Assembly (NCBI GenBank): GCA_015065765.1
Contig: SVPP01000010.1
Coordinates: forward strand, 36,760-89,675
DNA from: Oscillospiraceae bacterium
GTDB lineage: Bacteria > Bacillota > Clostridia > Oscillospirales > Acutalibacteraceae
Length of the DNA stretch: 52,916 nucleotides
Direction of reading: 5' to 3'
Shown: positions 49,839 through 52,916 of the stretch, one piece after another
Position numbering within the stretch: the first letter of the stretch is position 1
Layout of the letters: each line of letters begins with the position of its first letter
Notes under the pieces: generated by a model
Seen by the model: the letters and a program-made list of their open reading frames with translations, nothing else
Databases searched by the model: none
Told to the model about the DNA's origin: nothing
Position numbers and translations under genes: made by a program

Positions 49839-50804
49839 ATGAAACTTGGCGTTTTCACAACACTTCTCAGTGACAAGTCTCTTGACGAAGCGTTATCATA
49901 TTTCAAATCAAAGGGCATTGAAATGGTGGAAATCGGTTGCGGCGGATATCCCGGAAATGCTCACGCAAATCCTGAAGTTCTTCTCAATGACGAAAAGGCT
50001 TTTGCTGAATTCAAGGCAACAATCGACAAGTACGGTCTTGAAATCAGTGCTCTCAGCTGTCACGGTAACCCTGTTCATCCCAACAAGGAAATCGCAGCAG
50101 AGTTTGACAAAGTAATTCACGATACAATCCTCCTTGCTGAAAAGCTTGGAATTCACCAGATTAACACATTCTCAGGCTGTCCCGGTGACTGGGAAGGCGC
50201 AAAATATCCCAACTGGGTAACTTGCCCCTGGCCTAATGATTTCGGTGAAATCCTTGATTATCAGTGGAATGAAGTGCTTATCCCCTATTGGAAAAAGACA
50301 GTTGCATTTGCGAAAGAGCATGGCGTTGACAAGATTGCTCTTGAGCTTCACCCCGGTTTCTGCGTATACAACACAGATTCACTTCTGAAACTCCGCGAAG
50401 CAGTAGGCCCTGAAATCGGTGCAAACTTTGACCCCAGCCACCTTATCTGGCAGGGAATCGAGCCTGTTGCAGCAATCAGAAAATTGGGAGATGCAATTTT
50501 CCACTTCCATGCAAAAGACACAAAAATCGACAAATACAACACTGCAGTCAATGGTGTTCTTGACACAAAACCCTACGGCGATGAAATTAATCGTTCATGG
50601 ATTTTCCGCAGCGTAGGCTACGGCAACGACGCTTCCTACTGGAAAGATATCATCAGTAACCTGAGACTTGTAGGTTATGACTATGCTATCAGCATCGAGC
50701 ACGAAGACAGCCTCATGAGCCAGGACGAAGGTCTTACAAAAGCTGTTGAAATGCTCAAAGGTGTTCTTATCACTCAGAAAACAGGCGAAATGTGGTGGGT
50801 ATAA
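49839..50804 (+). CDS. Sugar phosphate isomerase/epimerase (larger TIM barrel)
   Basis: A 321-residue TIM-barrel protein: LGVFTTLLSDKSLDEALSYF, EIGCGGYPGNAHANPEVLL, ALSCHGNPVHPNKEIA, LELHPGFCVYNTDSL, GANFDPSHLIWQGIE, FHFHAKDTKIDKYN and AISIEHEDSLMSQDEG. Metal-ligand residues Glu, Asp, His and Glu are all present. It abuts the final oxidoreductase with no gap. In similar operons these proteins act as 3-keto-sugar isomerases or lyases; the actual reaction here is not shown. Confidence 0.9.
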   Translation: MKLGVFTTLLSDKSLDEALSYFKSKGIEMVEIGCGGYPGNAHANPEVLLNDEKAFAEFKATIDKYGLEISALSCHGNPVHPNKEIAAEFDKVIHDTILLAEKLGIHQINTFSGCPGDWEGAKYPNWVTCPWPNDFGEILDYQWNEVLIPYWKKTVAFAKEHGVDKIALELHPGFCVYNTDSLLKLREAVGPEIGANFDPSHLIWQGIEPVAAIRKLGDAIFHFHAKDTKIDKYNTAVNGVLDTKPYGDEINRSWIFRSVGYGNDASYWKDIISNLRLVGYDYAISIEHEDSLMSQDEGLTKAVEMLKGVLITQKTGEMWWV

Positions 50805-51860
50805 ATGGCAGATAAAAAATTTGGTTGGGGTTTAATCGGCTACGGCGGAATGGGTAACTACCATTTTGAAAAGTTAAGCCTTCGCGATGATGTTGAGATT
50901 ATCGGTACATACGATATTAACCCCGAAAGACAAAAAATAGCAGAAAGCAAAGGTCTCCACGCTTTCGCAACTGCAGATGAACTTCTGAACGATGACAGAA
51001 TCGACTTCATTACTATTGCTACCCCCAATGAATTTCATAAGGACTATGCAATTCGTGCTATGGAAGCAGGCAAAGCTGTGATTTCCGAGAAGCCTGTTAC
51101 AATGTCATCTGAAGAGCTCGACGAAATGATTAAATGTTCAGAAAAAACAGGAAAGCTCTTCACTGTTCATCAGAACAGACGCTGGGACCCCTGCTATCTT
51201 ACAGTCAAAAAGATTTATGACGACAACAAATTAGGCAGAATTTTCCGTTTCGAGCACAGAGTTCACGGTTCACGCGGTGTTCCCGGTGACTGGAGAAACA
51301 GACAGCCCGGTGGCGGTATGGTTTATGACTGGGGTGTACATCTGCTCGATCAGATGCTTACAATGATGGTCGGCCATAAAATAATATCTGTTTATGCAAC
51401 TCTCACTCATATCACAAACGATGAGGTTGATGATGGTTTTACATCACTCATAAAGTTTGACAACGATGTTGAGTGGCTTATTGAGGTTTCGACAAACAAC
51501 TTTATCAGTCTCCCCTATTGGTATGTGCTTGGTGAAAACGGTTCTGCACAAATTGATGATTGGGAAGGAAATGGTAAAATTTCAATGGTTACCGACTGGG
51601 AAAACAAGGATGCAGTTCCTGTTGTTGCAGGTGTCGGTCTCACAAAGACAATGGCACCCAGAACAGACGACAGCATTGACGAGTATCCCACAGAGCCTGC
51701 CAAGAGCGACTGGGCAGAATATTACGATAACATCCTCGATGTTCTTCAGGGCAAGGCGACACAGATTGTAACTCACGCTCAACAAAGGCGACTGGTAAAA
51801 CTTATCGAAAATATTTTCAAATCAGCAGAGTTAAACGAAACAATCAAAGAAGTATTTTAA
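50805..51860 (+). CDS. Gfo/Idh/MocA family oxidoreductase (second)
   Basis: A 351-residue dehydrogenase: GWGLIGYGGMGNYHFEKL, ISEKPVTMSSEEL with Lys, GGGMVYDWGVHLLDQML with Asp/His, and an RWDPCYLTVKKIYD helix. It starts one base after the isomerase stop, so it is translationally coupled. Together the operon has two dehydrogenases and two isomerase-like barrels, which suits oxidation, isomerisation or elimination, then reduction of a glycoside or inositol-like molecule. The hairpin at 51862-51895 closes it. Confidence 0.93.
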   Translation: MADKKFGWGLIGYGGMGNYHFEKLSLRDDVEIIGTYDINPERQKIAESKGLHAFATADELLNDDRIDFITIATPNEFHKDYAIRAMEAGKAVISEKPVTMSSEELDEMIKCSEKTGKLFTVHQNRRWDPCYLTVKKIYDDNKLGRIFRFEHRVHGSRGVPGDWRNRQPGGGMVYDWGVHLLDQMLTMMVGHKIISVYATLTHITNDEVDDGFTSLIKFDNDVEWLIEVSTNNFISLPYWYVLGENGSAQIDDWEGNGKISMVTDWENKDAVPVVAGVGLTKTMAPRTDDSIDEYPTEPAKSDWAEYYDNILDVLQGKATQIVTHAQQRRLVKLIENIFKSAELNETIKEVF

Positions 51861-51861
51861 G

Positions 51862-51895
51862 CGAAAACCCTCGGTAGAAATACCGAGGGCTTTCG
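51862..51895 (+). terminator. Hairpin ending the sugar operon
   Basis: CGAAAACCCTCGGTA and TACCGAGGGCTTTCG pair over 15 bases with one A-C mismatch around GAAA. No U-run follows, but AAATTATAATTT (51901-51912) does, the same boundary motif as in the interspersed repeats. Confidence 0.6.
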
Positions 51896-51910
51896 TGTAT
51901 AAATTATAAT

Positions 51911-52387
51911 TTACAAAACTATTTCCATTTCTCTTTTCTGGGTTACAAAACCGCATTTTTCGTAGAATTTAATTGCACTTTCGTTAAATTCCCACACATT
52001 GAGTTCAATGCCTGAAATCCCCATTTTCTTTGCTTCTTCAGTTACGGCTCGCATCAGTGTTTGTCCGATATGCATTTTACGATATTTTTCATCCACACAG
52101 AAATCATCTATGTACATGAGTTTTCTGCCTACAAGAGCTTTGCTTTCACTCACTTCTTTTATCTGACAAAAAGCGTACGCCGCAACACTATCCTCATCAT
52201 CCACCGCAACATAAATAAGCATACTCTCTTTTTTCAGAATTTCAAGAATGTCACTTTCGTTATATTTCTGTAGATTGTCCTTATATATATCAGGTCTGCC
52301 GTTATGATGCAGTGCTCCAATACCAATTAACATTTCTGCAATTTTCTGAGCATCTTTTTCTTCAGCTTTTCTGATTCTGATTTCCAT
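51911..52387 (-). CDS. GNAT family N-acetyltransferase
   Basis: A 158-residue enzyme: MEIRIRKAEEKDAQKIAEML, VAVDDEDSVAAYAFCQI, YIDDFCVDEKYRKMHIGQTLM with the acetyl-CoA loop (R-x-x-x-I-G-x-x-L), and the final ELNVWEFNESAIKFYEKCGF. A complete GNAT. AAGGTG precedes the ATG at 52387. Substrate unknown. Confidence 0.88.
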   Translation of the reverse strand: MEIRIRKAEEKDAQKIAEMLIGIGALHHNGRPDIYKDNLQKYNESDILEILKKESMLIYVAVDDEDSVAAYAFCQIKEVSESKALVGRKLMYIDDFCVDEKYRKMHIGQTLMRAVTEEAKKMGISGIELNVWEFNESAIKFYEKCGFVTQKREMEIVL

Positions 52388-52444
52388 TTTCATCACCTTC
52401 GGGGTATATAATAACACATGGGAATTTAAAAATCAACAAAAAAA

Positions 52445-52473
52445 CACCGCAAACTCACGAGGAGTCTGCGGTG
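52445..52473 (-). terminator. Terminator of tuf
   Basis: CACCGCAAACTC and GAGTCTGCGGTG pair with one A-C mismatch around ACGAG; the minus strand continues TTTTTTT. Confidence 0.88.
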
Positions 52474-52508
52474 CGTTTTGTTTAATAACTAAAGCTTCGA
52501 GCAGTTAA

Positions 52509-52916
52509 TTATTCAGCGATTGCTGTAACAACGCCTGAACCAACTGTACGGCCACCTTCACGGATAGCGAAACGAAGACCTTCTTCGATAGCGATAGGAG
52601 TGATGAGTTCAACGTCCATATCAACGTTATCACCAGGCATGCACATTTCTGTTCCTTCGGGAAGAGAAATTACGCCTGTAACGTCAGTTGTTCTGAAATA
52701 GAACTGAGGTCTGTAGTTGTTGAAGAAAGGTGTGTGACGGCCGCCTTCATCCTTTGTAAGAACGTAAACCTGACCCTTGAATTTTGTGTGGGGGTTGATT
52801 GTGCCGGGCTTTGAAAGAACCTGACCACGTTCGATTTCTGTTCTCTGGATACCACGAAGGAGAGCACCGATGTTGTCACCAGCTTCTGCATAATCGAGGA
52901 GCTTGTGGAACATTTC
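52509..52916 (-). CDS. tuf: Elongation factor Tu (partial, C-terminal part)
   Basis: The frame runs off the right edge; 135 residues of the C-terminus are visible: [72 protein letters not shown] and [18 protein letters not shown]. This is EF-Tu domains 2 and 3, which bind aminoacyl-tRNA. The stop at 52509 is followed by a good terminator. Confidence 0.97.
   Translation of the reverse strand, partial: EMFHKLLDYAEAGDNIGALLRGIQRTEIERGQVLSKPGTINPHTKFKGQVYVLTKDEGGRHTPFFNNYRPQFYFRTTDVTGVISLPEGTEMCMPGDNVDMDVELITPIAIEEGLRFAIREGGRTVGSGVVTAIAE

Overview
The window looks like chromosome of an anaerobic, low-GC Gram-positive bacterium of the class Clostridia, probably a gut Oscillospirales/Ruminococcaceae-type organism. 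The grounds are strong GGAGG-type ribosome binding sites, sigma-A promoters, frequent TTG starts, sporulation genes (yunB, bofA-like), a flavodiiron protein, a T-box before ileS, a TPP riboswitch before thiT, and the edge of what appears to be an [FeFe]-hydrogenase operon. The placement is inference; there is no rRNA in the window. No tRNA, CRISPR array, prophage or plasmid module was seen.

Layout. 1-4.6 kb: the DRTGG/anti-sigma-like start of a hydrogenase-type operon leaving the window on the left, yunB, a lipoprotein/CmpB/HD operon, a small anchored protein and bofA. 4.6-13.3 kb: flavodiiron protein with two tandem secreted alpha/beta hydrolases, a secreted DUF4430-like protein, a PHP hydrolase, a GH127 beta-L-arabinofuranosidase, and a large secreted LCAT/lipase-like hydrolase followed at once by a REP-associated tyrosine transposase (RAYT). 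13.9-25 kb, all minus strand: proS, TPP-riboswitch thiT, an MFS carrier, a teichoic-acid-like export and polymerisation set (tagB/F-like, tagH, tagG), two family 2 glycosyltransferases, lysS, greA and an unknown gene. 25-33 kb, plus strand: a secreted helical protein, a two-gene ABC exporter, a SanA/YdcF protein, an ArAE/FUSC protein, a GNAT, a GDPD-like protein that has lost its catalytic residues, and copA-copZ. 33-47.9 kb, mostly minus: an unknown protein with an ECF S component, DUF3842, a deacetylase-fold carbohydrate protein, T-box ileS, a second LCAT-like hydrolase, a 69-residue acidic amphipathic protein, an LCP ligase, rpsU, a prolidase-like peptidase, walJ, murA and an RluA-type synthase. 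48-51.9 kb: an operon of two Gfo/Idh/MocA oxidoreductases and two sugar isomerase/epimerase barrels. The end holds a GNAT gene and the 3' part of tuf.

How genes fit together. TagGH, the CDP-glycerol transferase, the two GT2 enzymes, the LCP protein and murA form a cell-envelope theme. GH127, the secreted hydrolases and the sugar oxidoreductase/isomerase operon suggest use of plant-derived glycosides.

Most unusual content is repeat biology. The RAYT gene carries two convergent GTAG-headed hairpins inside its own reading frame, with identical loops and compensating stem changes. A 112-113 bp two-hairpin element occurs twice, bounded each time by AAATTATAATTT-like palindromes. A 200 bp array of eight different short hairpins lies upstream of tagG. 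Separately, three unrelated proteins end in the same hydrophobic tail with an LFG(G/A) core, and one of them is little more than that amphipathic material.
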